From the NCBI GenBank assembly GCA_020740775.1, contig JAHEWK010000011.1:1922001-1986000 (forward strand): a stretch of DNA of 64,000 nt, written 5' to 3'. A program made the position numbers and the translations under genes. The DNA is from Ilyonectria destructans. Its lineage: Eukaryota; Ascomycota; Sordariomycetes; Hypocreales; Nectriaceae. This document shows, in pieces, positions 54,295 through 64,000 of the stretch (positions within the stretch are counted from its first letter, which is position 1; every line of letters begins with the position of its first letter). A model generated the notes under the pieces. It ran no database searches, had not been told where the DNA came from, and saw only the letters and a list, made by a program, of their open reading frames with translations.

Positions 54295-56618
54295 ATGAAA
54301 GCCACTCCTCTCATCATCAATTGGCACGACCAAAATGCCCCCGTTTACTCGGCTCACTTCGAGCCGGGTGTTAGGGGGCGCCTAGCAACTGCGGGTGGTG
54401 ATAACCACGTCAGAATCTGGAAGGTTCAATCCGATGGCGAGGACCGCAAGGTCGAGTACCTTTCAACCTTATCCAAACATAACCAGGCCGTCAATGTAGT
54501 CCGCTGGGCTCCCAAAGGTTGGTTTCCTCTCCTCCCCTCCCCGTCTCCTAGTTGTCACGTCTAACGATATTCGCTGCCAGGTGAACTCCTCGCCTCCGCC
54601 GGTGACGATGGCAACGTTATCCTCTGGGTTCCCAGCGAGACGCCCCAATCCAACTTCGGTTCCGAAGGTCAAGAAGACAAAGAGTCATGGAGGGCCAAGC
54701 ATATGTGTCGGTCTAGCGGTGCAGAGATCTATGACTTGGCATGGTCTCCCGATGGTGCTCACTTCATCATTGGTAGCATGGACAACATTGCTCGCATCTA
54801 CAATGCTCACTCAGGTCCGCAACTCGACCCTTAATACACAACAATCTCTAACCTTGCAGCAGGAACCCTGGTTCGCCAAATCGCCGAGCACTGTCACTAC
54901 GTTCAGGGCGTTACTTGGGATCCGTTGAACGAGTACATCGCGACGCAATCATCCGATCGATCGGTTCACGTGTATTCCTTAAAGACAAAGGACGGCCAAT
55001 ACACCCTCAGCCAAGACGATAAGCCTCCTCGACTCGCCAGCCACATCAAAGCCGATCTGCCCCCACGACGCATCTCCTCCAGCAGCCCTGCTCCTCCAGA
55101 TTTTGGCCATCGCTCCCAACTCTCTGTCTTAGACTCGGGCACCTCGGCAGGCTCCCCAGTGCCGTCCGCACCTGGGACGCCAACCTCGTTTCCTCTTCCC
55201 ATGAATCCACCGAGCGTCGTGAGCCACAGTCGCCGATCATCCTTCTCCTCTCGCCGCTCCGTCTCTCCAGCGCCGTCCATGCCGTTGCCAGCCGTCATGC
55301 CTATGGAGCCCTCGCCAAAGCCCCCCGTTATCAGCACAGGGCTAGGCGTGAAGAACGCCAATCTTTACGCTAACGAGACTCTGACTTCTTTCTTCCGGCG
55401 ACTCACCTTTACCCCAGATGGCTGCCTGCTCTTGACACCTTCTGGGCAATATCAAAACCAACACCCGGCTGAAAAGGATGCGAAGCCTAGCTACGAGATC
55501 ATTAATACCGTTTATATCTATACCCGTGGCGGCATCAACAAGCCCCCGATCGCCCATCTTCCAGGCCACAAGAAACCATCCGTGGTGGTCAAGTGCTCGC
55601 CTATATTCTACGCTTTGCGTCAGTCGCCGCCTGCAACTCGAAATATTACCATCGACACGTCTTCCGCTGAGGATCCCATCCCGTCCCTGCCGGAACCCCT
55701 CTCAAAACAGTCCCCTGCCTCCTCGGTCATGGACCCGCCCCCTCCACCCGCAGCTCCGTCCACCCCAGCGGAATCTACTTCTGTCTCATCCAAGGGTGCG
55801 AGCGCAGAGACAGGCGCATCCACACCGGGCCCAAAGCCGGCGTTCTCGTTACCATATCGAATGGTGTACGCAGTTGCGACCCAAGATTCAGTCCTACTCT
55901 ACGATACTCAGCAGAAGACCCCCATTTGTGTTGTGAGCAACCTCCACTGCGCAACATTCACCGATCTTGCTTGGTACGTTTCACTACAGCCCCCTTACCT
56001 AGGCCCTTGCTAACTCATTCCAGGTCGAGTGATGGTCTGACCCTAATGATTTCATCGTCTGATGGGTTCTGCTCCACACTTTCTTTCTCGCCTGGTGAGC
56101 TAGGTGAAGCTTACAAGGGCGAAATTCCCCGGCCTAAGACACAGGCTGGAACCGCAACTTCATTGTCGGCTCAAAACACCCCAGTTCCCACCCCGACAAC
56201 TAGTTTTGCCCCTCCGTCACCATTCCCGAACGGCTCGCATCACCAGCATCGCAACTCAGCGAGCTCCTTTACAGCCCCTTCGCCGCCTCCTTCGGCCTCC
56301 CTCGCCTCCCAGCGCCCTTCATCCCCAACACGCTCAAACTCGACATCTTCGATTGCCACAATTACGACCCAATCCAGTTCGGTTCCAACTGGTGTCATCA
56401 GTAATCCTACTCTGATCTCTGGCAACGTCCCTGGCATTGCTGCTGCCAGCTCTGGCAAGGTGACTGGGATGCCGATGACGACACCTCCAGAGACACCCAA
56501 GAGCACCTCCGGCAGCGTTGCCGGAACCAAGAGAGATGCAAGCGAAAGTGAGAAGGAGGATGTGAAGGAGCCCAAGAGGAGGCGTATTGCGCCAACACCC
56601 GTTGATTCCAAGACTTGA
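54295..56618 (+). CDS. CAC2: Chromatin assembly factor 1 subunit Cac2 (p60)
   Basis: WD40 subunit of CAF-1, which deposits H3-H4 on newly copied DNA. Exons 54295-54517, 54581-54814, 54863-55973 and 56024-56618 give 720 residues. WD-type repeats are clear: PVYSAHFEP..GRLATAGGDNHVRIW, NVVRWAPKGELLASAGDDG..ILW, IYDLAWSPDGAHFIIGSMDN, YVQGVTWDPLNEYIATQSSDR and, after the last splice, WSSDGLTLMISSSDGFCS. Two Ser/Pro-rich insertions separate the blades (about residues 210-290 and 385-450). The C-terminal 150 residues are disordered and end in a basic KEPKRRRIAP nuclear signal. The third exon has a tandem acceptor, GCAGCAG, so a variant with one extra Ala (starting 54860) is possible. Confidence 0.93.
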
Positions 56619-57003
56619 AGTGCTTGCGAAACCACCAGGGCTACAGCAACTTGCAATTGTCAAGATAATGTACACGACATTAAAAAGGTCAGGGGCTCGG
56701 GCCAGGTTGGTCCTTACGGAAACACGGGGAGCTATAGTGTTTTAGGCATGGACGGCGTTTTTTAGTTTCACCAGGATGGTTGATTTGCACTTGGAGAAGA
56801 CTGGTTGATTCCCGGACCTATAGGCTAAGCCTCGTCGCTGAGACAGAGGAAGACTATCGCCATGTATCAGGAAGGCAGGGTATCTTTGGGGGTCATTGGC
56901 CATGGTTAGGACGTTCAGATAATGTTTTTCAACAATGTTTCTCTTTCATTATGGGTCTGTGTTTCTTGGCGTTCCCATGTAGTTGGGGATCGAGCTGGGT
57001 AGA
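56619..57003. other. Intergenic, convergent 3' regions
   Basis: CAC2 and the phosphoesterase-domain gene converge on this 385-bp spacer. No gene is seen. Confidence 0.5.
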
Positions 57004-58393
57004 TCAGTTCAAGACGGGTGTCCACCCCTTTCGTGGTACGAAGTTTTTGACGCCTTCGTCTTCAAGTATGCCGGCACCGCGCCGTCCCGTCACCACGCTG
57101 CGTTCGTATTCCGCACCACGGACGTAGAAGGGGAAGGATAGGCGGTCACTGCCAGTGCTTAGACATACCCTCCCCCCATAATGAGAGTCACTATTCCGGC
57201 CCTCGAGCTCCCACGCTGAGCGGCCTTTGGTTCGCCTATTAACAAAGCCGCAGGCCCGCCGGTCGAGCGATATATACCACCGTCTCTGATGAACACTACC
57301 AATGGTGTTTTGGGCGCCCGGGTAGGCGTTTGTCCGCCGGACGTGCTCGTCCTCAATCTCGCGAATCTCACGTTCCATGGGAGACAGGTTCTCCCCAGAT
57401 ACAATCCCGTCAACGCTTGAGGGGACATATTCGTCGTCGTCAATCGCCACATCACCCTCGTCTTCCTCGTCGCTAGTCTCTGGCTGTTGTTGCGGTATGC
57501 CTCCCTGGCGGCGGCGACGCCGAGTCATGGGAGTGCGGGCGCCGCGGGCCCAACCTGCGGCGTCCTCGGACTTGGTGAGGCGCAGATTAAGAACGAAAGG
57601 GTCGGGTAGGCGGGAGCCGTGAAGGCGGATGCGGATCTTTCGGTTCTGGAAGGCTGCGTGCAGAAGGTTCTGTGGGGTTGGTGAGGGAGTAGCGGTAGAG
57701 TTGTCTTCTTGTGATGATGATGGAGAGGACGCTTGGGAGGATGGATCAGATGAGGGAGCGTGCTTGCTTTTGCGGGGGAGGACAGTGTACGTTCCTGTGT
57801 CCCATATTAGGAGAGATCCCGTAGCAGGAGAAGCTGTCTCAATGAGGTGGTTCTGCAACATCCTGGTCAGATATATGAAGTGATATCTGCGTATTCAATA
57901 GAGTGGGTGGTAATACCCAGAGACAGTGGACTCGAGTCTCGGTCGCATTGCGGTTCAACCGAACACTGTTTGGGTCCCCAGGGAGCCCATACATGATGGC
58001 CCAGCTCGCGCTACTCGTCTCGTTAATCTGGAGACGGAGATCATAGTGGGTACCGGCGATGGGATGGTCATGTTGGTGGATGACGAAGTGAGCGCCTCGA
58101 GAGTTCCCAGCTGCATCAGCGTAAAGAGACGCGTAGGATGAAATGGACAGGGGTGGAGACGGTGAGGAAGGGGATATGTGTGCCGCCAGATGAGTGGTGA
58201 AGTGAGAGAGGTGGTCGTCGACTTGTACAGAACCGGACTCGATGGCGGCGATTGAGGGAGTGGACTTGGCGTGTGATGGCGATGGAGGTGTGGGTAGAGT
58301 GGCGTGGGGAGCCGCAAGAGTCCATTCGAGGTTGCGTTTCTTAATAAACGGGTTTGGGATAAGGTCAGGGCTTGGGGGGCGTTTGCCCGACAT
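57004..58393 (-). CDS. LigD-type 3'-phosphoesterase domain protein
   Basis: Exons 58393-57917 and 57852-57004, with a 64-nt intron, give 441 residues. The N-terminal 90 residues start MSGKRPPSPDLIPNPF and are Ser/Pro-rich. At about residue 98 the LigD-type 3'-phosphoesterase fold begins: HFVIHQHDHPIAGTHYDLRL, matching the family pattern of His-Asp followed by HYDLRL. It continues with SWAIMYGLPGDPN, VHCLWNHLIETAS and LLIWDTGTYTVLP. In bacteria this domain trims 3' ends in end-joining repair as part of LigD; here it stands alone, with no ligase or polymerase domain in the frame. A long acidic insertion (about residues 265-290, SDEEDEGDVAIDDDEY) splits the C-terminal part. A role in DNA 3'-end repair is inference. 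Nuclear location is unproven. Confidence 0.85.
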
Positions 58394-59892
58394 CGTGATG
58401 CAGCGTTGTTGAGATGAAGTTAGATGCAGAGATGGAATGTGAGTTGATCAGCGCAGATGGTAGACTAAAGAGAGGCGGCGGCAGAATCTATGTGTATATT
58501 CGACGACATCTTCGAAGGGCGCATAACGTAATGACTATAGAAAGCTACAATACTAAAGAGTAGCGTTTATGAAGCCCAACACATAAGCCAGCACTGTATC
58601 AACTCATTCGTCACGAGGTAATCATGGAAGACCGAGTAATGATTTCCAGAGGCGTGGCGTGGATGATATAGGGTAGCCATCGCTCAAGCCGTTGGCGGTC
58701 GGTGCGAGCCGTCATCCACGTTCACATGGTAAAGCAGAGGACCGGGACGGACTCCAGGCGGGTATCACCCTACCGGGAGCCTTGCCGGTGGGACATTAGC
58801 GGCACATGTACGTACTCCGACGTTTTTTTGAATCATATGAAGGAGATGTCCGAGGAATCTCCGTTGCGGATTTCGATGAGATGAGATACTCAGTGAGGTA
58901 ATGAATTGTACTCGAAGGGCGGCGACATGAACCCCTCTGCGCTGAGTCCTGACCCGGGCATCATTGCTAGTTGCGTTGTTGCGTTTGTAGCACTGCGCAG
59001 CCGGACGTAAACGAGCGGCTTGCAGTTGTCGCCACCGGGAATGATGCACGCGAACATTGCCTTTCTCCCGAGCACGTAGCAGTTGCACTTGGGGTAGGTA
59101 CATGCTGTACTTACGTCACATCTCAATATGCAGGAAATGGTAGAAGGGGGCAGGAGCGCGGCGGTGCGGAGTGCCGAGGTCAGTTCGGTCGAAGCCCCGG
59201 TCCAGTCGCTCCTGCCGCCGCCTCCTCGCTGAGTCTTGCCTGGCCTGGTTTGCCTGCCTCGGCGTGGCTCCCCGGATTTCTCTGCGTCTCTCGGGGGTCC
59301 CTTCCCCACTTCTGCATTTTTGCAGCCAGTAGCGGCTAGTCGCAGCTCTCACCTGGTCCTTCTTGCCGTCCTCTCGCCAGCCATGGCAAGAGGCTAAGAG
59401 GTTATCGCCCCCCGAGGTCGCCCTTTCCCCAATCTGCTTGCAAATCACCACCCGCAATCCGCTATCCGCCATCTGCCTTCGATCTCCTACCATCTCCTCC
59501 ACTCCACCATCCCTTCATTCGTTCCTTTCTCCTCATCCTCCTCATCCTTAATCATCGCCGCCCGCCGTCGCCTGCCCTTCGCCATCGTCGTTGTTGCCTC
59601 GCGACACGCCCTCAACGACGCTGCCTCGCTCCGTCGCGTGCGCGGGCTTGGGAATCCTCGGCCGGCGTCATCCGCGCTCCCCAGACCGAGGCCTAGGGTC
59701 CACCACCAACCCCCAAAGTCTCACGGATCGCAACCATTGAGCGACCATCCACGTTGGCACTCGAACAGCGACGCGCCCCGATCCGAAACCCTGTGATACC
59801 TGCCGGGATCTCTTTCTAATTCACGTCCGCCTTCGGGTTCTAATCTTCAATACCCGATTCCTACCCTTCTTCCACTGCAACTCCCCGCGACA
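58394..59892. promoter_or_regulatory. Divergent region between phosphoesterase-domain gene and PEX13
   Basis: About 1.5 kb between oppositely directed genes. From about 59340 to the PEX13 start the plus strand is rich in C and T with many TCC/CCATC strings, which suggests a long transcribed leader. No coding region is supported. Confidence 0.45.
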
Positions 59893-61305
59893 ATGGCGTC
59901 CCCGCCCAAGCCCTGGGAGCAACCCGGCGCGGCAACAACATCGGCAGCTGGTAAGTGGGATAAACACTCACCCTCACCCCAATCCTTCCACTATCAATAC
60001 ATGCGTCTCTGCATTTCCCGCATCTCCTGCATATGCATGCATGCTCACCGACTTCAACCCTAGCATTACCAATCTCGCCCTCTATCGCTTCCACCACTAC
60101 TGCCGTTCCCTCAACTACTGGCTCCGCTCCGCCGCTCCCTGACCGTCCTACTTCTCTTGCTTCCTCTGTCAACCAGAATGCCGCCGCCTACAGCCGCATG
60201 GGCACCTCTCCTTACGGTTCCATGGGCAGCTCCTACTCATCTCCATACTCCAGTCCTTACTCACGCTTTGGCTCCTACGGCGGAATGGGAGGCGGCATGT
60301 ACGGCGGCATGGGGGGCTACGGCGGTGGCATGTATGGAGGAGGCATGGGAGGCATGTACGGAGGCATGGGTGGCATGGGAGGCATGGGAATGCCGGGTGA
60401 TCCCAACAGCCTGACCAACCGCTTCAACAACAGCACACAGGCTACCTTCCAGATGCTCGAGGGCATCGTGACGGCCTTTGGCGGCTTCGCCCAGATGCTC
60501 GAGAGCACATATATGGCGACACAGTCGAGCTTCTTTGGTAAGTCTATTCAACCTTGCTCTGTGTCATAGCTAGTCGCTGACCCAGCCAACAGCCATGGTC
60601 TCTGTCGCCGAGCAATTCGGAAACCTGCGAGACACCCTTGGCTCCATTCTCGGCATCTTCACCCTCATGCGTTGGATTAGAACACTCATTGCTAAAATCA
60701 CTGGCCGCCCGCCGCCCGCCGATGCTACTGCCCTCACCCCGCTCGCCTTCGCCCGCTTCGAAGGCCGCTCAACTGGCCCTGACGGCTCCCCGCTCCCTCC
60801 TAAGGCGAGCCGCAAGCCCCTCCTCTTTTTCGTCGTCGCCGCCTTCGGTCTTCCCTTCTTGATGTCTAAGATGATCAAGGCTTTTGCTGCGTCGCACGAG
60901 GAGGAGGAGAAGCGCCTCCAGCAACAGGCCCTCCAGCAGCAGGCTGTTGACCCCACCAAGCTCGAATTCTGTCGCCTTCTCTATGACTTCCTCCCCCAGC
61001 CTTCCAACGGCATGGAGCTTGAGGCCCGTAAGGGCGATCTGGTTGCGGTTCTCAGCAAGGAGGACCCCTCCGGGAGCCCTAGTGAGTGGTGGCAGTGCCG
61101 ATCTCGGGATGGTCGTTCAGGCTACCTCCCCTCCACCTACCTCGAGGTTTTAAAGCGCCCGACTCAGGAGGTCAAGAAGATCAAGGCCGCCCCTAGTGAC
61201 AGCAGCCGCACCAACTCCATTACCAGCTCTATCGAACAGCCTGAGGAGGTCAAGAAAGATTACACTACTGCTGATGGCATGCAGAGGAGCCACTTCTACT
61301 CCTAG
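59893..61305 (+). CDS. PEX13: Peroxisomal import docking protein Pex13
   Basis: Peroxisomal membrane protein of the docking complex for matrix-protein import. Exons 59893-59950, 60064-60537 and 60593-61305 give 414 residues. The start MASPPKPWEQPG is the conserved Pex13 N-terminus. A Gly/Met/Tyr-rich stretch (about residues 85-130, MYGG repeats) follows. A central hydrophobic region precedes and follows the second splice (FQMLEGIVTAFGGFAQML, LGSILGIFTLMRWIRTLI), and another segment, LLFFVVAAFGLPFLMSKMI, lies at about 257-275. An SH3 domain covers about 301-360 (FCRLLYDFLPQ, ARKGDLVAVL, WWQCRSRDGRSGYLPSTYLEV), which binds Pex14/Pex5 in this family. The tail is Ser-rich and charged. Confidence 0.95.
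60274..60393 (+). repeat. Gly-Met-Tyr-rich repeat tract in PEX13
   Basis: Imperfect GGAGGCATG/TACGGCGGC units encode GGMGG and MYGG motifs. Such tracts are known in the N-terminal part of Pex13. Unit count may vary between strains. Confidence 0.7.
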
Positions 61306-61941
61306 ACTTGGGTTGGCTCCCCTGCAATATGCCTGGAGAGAACGGCAATGATGTCGTGGCGGACACGACAGGTTGTAAAATCCTGCTTACAGGTATTGGA
61401 AATGGGTGTATTTGTGGTTCATTGGGTTATAAAAATATCCTTCAGGAGTAATGGTTCATGATCATACCGGTCCCTAGCGTTTAGGTTTATTTGTTGTTGC
61501 CTCTTCTATATACCAGGGGGATATGTCCCGACAATATGTCTACGATATGTCTACATACCTGTGTACCTTCTTTTAGGCCTCCTTTGTATTAAATATCTTT
61601 ACTTTTTTTTCTATTACTTGGTTGCTTGGTGTAAACTCAGTACAGGGAATTCCGACTTTGATGATTGTATTTTCATAATACCTGACTACCGTAGGCAGAG
61701 AGCTACTACATTTGTGAATTTCTATGCCTCGAACTAGAATAAATGTTCACATTCCAGTGTCGTCGTCGCCCTTGAGCCCATTTGCATGTGACGAGGCCAA
61801 TAGACTTCCTCCGTTTATTCTCTTCTTCACATATAACTCATCTCGTCAGGCATATCTCCCAAAGGTTGTGACTTCAAATAATAGCAATAAAAAACTCGGG
61901 TGACCTTTTTACACCCCACAGTTATGGCGATACTCGCCCGC
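61306..61941. other. Intergenic, convergent 3' regions of PEX13 and DUS3
   Basis: AT-richer spacer without a supportable gene. Possible poly(A) signals are AATAAA at 61738-61743 on the plus strand (for PEX13) and its reverse complement at 61814-61819 (for the minus-strand DUS3). Confidence 0.5.
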
Positions 61942-64000
61942 TTAGCCCTCCGCCTCGTAGGAGTTGGACTTATGCTTGGGCTGGAACTTGAAAGTCGGGT
62001 GAACAGGACCCAGGAACATTTCGCTGCGGAGGGCACGTCGTTAGTACGACACACATTTCTTGGACAGGGAGGAACTGGTTAAAAACGTACCTGATTTTGA
62101 TCCAGTCCTTGAAGTTGGTTGAAGCCATGAGCGTCTCCAGCTCGTCGCGGCCCCTATACGCAGGCGGGCGGTCGTTCAAGCTTGGGGGAAGATGCTCGAG
62201 CAAGCCGATGGGCACATATCGGTGTGTGAAGCTGAGCCACTCGAGGAGGAAGCGGCGGGTGAACCCGATACCAAGCTCGTCGGAACCCCAAGCATCGAGG
62301 CCGTAGCGGACAAACTTCTCGATATAGGTGAGACGTTCGGTAGAGGATTTGTCGAGGTACTGGCCCTTCTCGATCTCCTCGAATAGCCACGGCTTGATGA
62401 GGGCGCCACGGCCGATCATGACAGTGTCGACACGCGCCTTTTCGATGTTTTCGAAGTACTCCGTATGAGAATAGCAGTCACCATTGCCTAGGAAGTACAT
62501 CCGGCCATCCTTGGCATTGGGGAGAGTGCTGGCGTCAGGTTCCGCGATCGTGTCGGTCAGAGAAGCTTTCTCCGCATTGTAGGTCTTGATGAGCGCAGCG
62601 CACTCGCCAATGTAGCCCCAGTCGGCCTTCTTGGTGTATCGCTGTTCACGACTGCGGCCGTGCAATGTGAGGGCCGCGCAACCAGGGGCACCGAGGCGTT
62701 CGCGGTGCTCGCGGGCGCCAAAGGCAAGCCTTCCGATGAGCTGGGTAGCTGTAGGTCGGTTGTTACGAATACCCATGCGGATCTTGGCGGTAATAGGGAC
62801 CTCGCCGGATGTGGCGTTCATGCCCCGGATCATGCGCTCCAGTTTGCCCTGGTTCTCCAGGAGGGCGGAGCCGCCACCTGACTTGAAGACCATATCGATG
62901 GGGCATCCGCAGTTCAGGTCAATGAGCCGGAGGTGTGGGCAATAACGGTTAAGGACGTCGGCGGCCTTGGTGACGACCCAGTAGTTGCTTCCTGAGATCT
63001 GGGCACCGAACTTGAGGTCAACTTTATGATCATAGTCCTCAAAGACAGGTACAGAGCCGGGGTTGAATTTGGGGGCAGTGAGTTCTGAATCGTGGACCTT
63101 GAGCAGTGTCCAGTCAGACTTTGTGCCTTGAACCAGAGGCATGCCCATGGCCATCTCGGAATAGGTGAGTTGAGCACCGAGCTCAACACAGAGTCTACGG
63201 AAAGGCAGATTGCCTTGGGTAGTCAGGGGCGCCAGCGTGGGAGTTTCAGGCCCAAAGTAAAGACGACGCTTCTCAGAGGGCTTGAAAGGAGGATCGACAT
63301 ATCGGGCACGAAGGTCCTCGATACCCTCGTTTGCCTGCGACTTACGACGGTTCTGGAACTCCTCGCTCAGCCTTGCCTCCAGGTTGAGCCACTGGATGTA
63401 CTGATCCGAGCGGGTAAAGTCAGTTCGTTTACGGTTGAGGGCGATCTTCTTGTCCATGCTGACAATGTTGGAGATGGCGGGGCGCTGCTCCTCGGACTCC
63501 TCATCCTTAGGCCCGACGTCCTTACCATCAGCCGCGGAATTGTTGACGAGAATGAGCTCCTTTCTGCCATCCTCGTGCTCGACTTCCTTCATGTGGCTTT
63601 TGACGAAGCGGCATTTCCACCCGGACGGGCAGTAGCCGTGTTGCTCGAACACAGGGCACTTTCCACCAAGCGTCTCAACATCTTCGCGACGGCCTTCGTC
63701 AAGGTATTTGCGGAGGTCGTGGCATAACTTGCATCGCTCGGCAAACCTGCACTCTCTGGGCGAGAATTCTGGGTAAAAGGCTCGGCTGTTGCACAGGCGG
63801 ATGGCGTCATCAAACCTGCCGAAGCTGCGCTCTGTGTTCTGGCCCTTGTTCTTCTTCTTGTCCTTCTTGCCACCCTTGCGGGAGTTTCTGTCATCTCTCG
63901 AGTCACCCTGTTCAGTAGAACCGCGACCCTCGGCAGCATCATCGTCATTAGCCTGGTTGGAAGCCTCATCTTCTTGGTTGGCCCGGTTGCCCATGTCGAT
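61942..64000 (-). CDS. DUS3: tRNA-dihydrouridine(47) synthase DUS3, 5' end open at window edge
   Basis: Flavoenzyme that reduces uridine 47 of tRNAs using NAD(P)H. The large exon runs 64000-62091 and a last exon 62023-61942, with a 67-nt intron, adds [19 protein letters not shown] and the final EAEG. From the ATG at 63994 it is 661 residues, close to yeast Dus3, but the frame is open to the edge, so the real start may lie outside. The N-terminus has a KKDKKKNKG basic patch. Two CCCH-type zinc fingers follow ([17 protein letters not shown] and [16 protein letters not shown]). The catalytic FMN domain shows [20 protein letters not shown], with the active Cys in NCGCP, then PITAKIRMG and FLGNGDCYS. 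Confidence 0.92.

Noticed and set aside
1..64000. CRISPR arrays, bacterial-type operons or riboswitches
   Set aside because: The window is fungal nuclear DNA with spliced genes. No regularly spaced direct repeats of that type occur outside coding minisatellites.

Overview
The window is nuclear DNA of a filamentous ascomycete (Pezizomycotina, most likely a Sordariomycete; the class is inferred, not shown). Evidence: genes are short-spaced on both strands, introns are mostly 49-67 nt with GTAAGT/GTGAGT/GTACGT donors and YAG acceptors, many 5' leaders are pyrimidine-rich, and the gene set is typical of the group (Mic60, Spc7, Scm3, Atg14, Atg6, Pex13, DUF3128 and DUF3807 proteins, a DUF7025-type AAA ATPase). 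I resolved 22 protein genes and one tRNA gene, with exon borders worked out from reading frame and splice sites.

Layout. 0.3-6 kb: MIC60 (mitochondrial cristae), then two folylpolyglutamate synthase paralogues facing each other tail to tail, the first without introns and the second with three. 6.7-10 kb: a two-domain GFA/CENP-V-like zinc protein diverging from a Bud27/URI prefoldin-like gene. 11-15 kb: a 57-residue cysteine-rich mini-protein, a tRNA-Val(AAC), an Emi1-type twin-CX9C protein and ribosomal protein uS17 (RPS11), whose start codon is split by an intron. 15.5-27 kb: kinetochore protein Spc7/KNL1, a 1454-residue repeat-rich protein with an N-terminal membrane anchor that I cannot assign, and ATG14. 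27-41 kb: two small fungal proteins of unknown function, the CK2 catalytic subunit, the CENP-A chaperone Scm3 diverging from ATG6/VPS30, and a large AAA ATPase. 41-46 kb: a full-length ABCC (MRP-type) transporter. 46.3-54.3 kb: about 8 kb in which I see no supportable gene. 54-64 kb: CAF-1 subunit Cac2, a LigD-type 3'-phosphoesterase-domain protein, PEX13 and DUS3, the last running off the right edge.

These are mainly independent housekeeping genes, not a cluster. Three themes recur: autophagy PI3-kinase complex I (Atg14 and Atg6 about 8.5 kb apart), centromere and histone chaperoning (Spc7, Scm3, Cac2) and one-carbon/folate metabolism (two FPGS paralogues). The least explained items are the 1454-residue repeat protein at 20.8-25.1 kb, the 8 kb gene-poor interval, the cysteine-rich mini-protein and the stand-alone phosphoesterase-domain protein. 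I saw no mobile element, CRISPR array or secondary-metabolite cluster that I could support.
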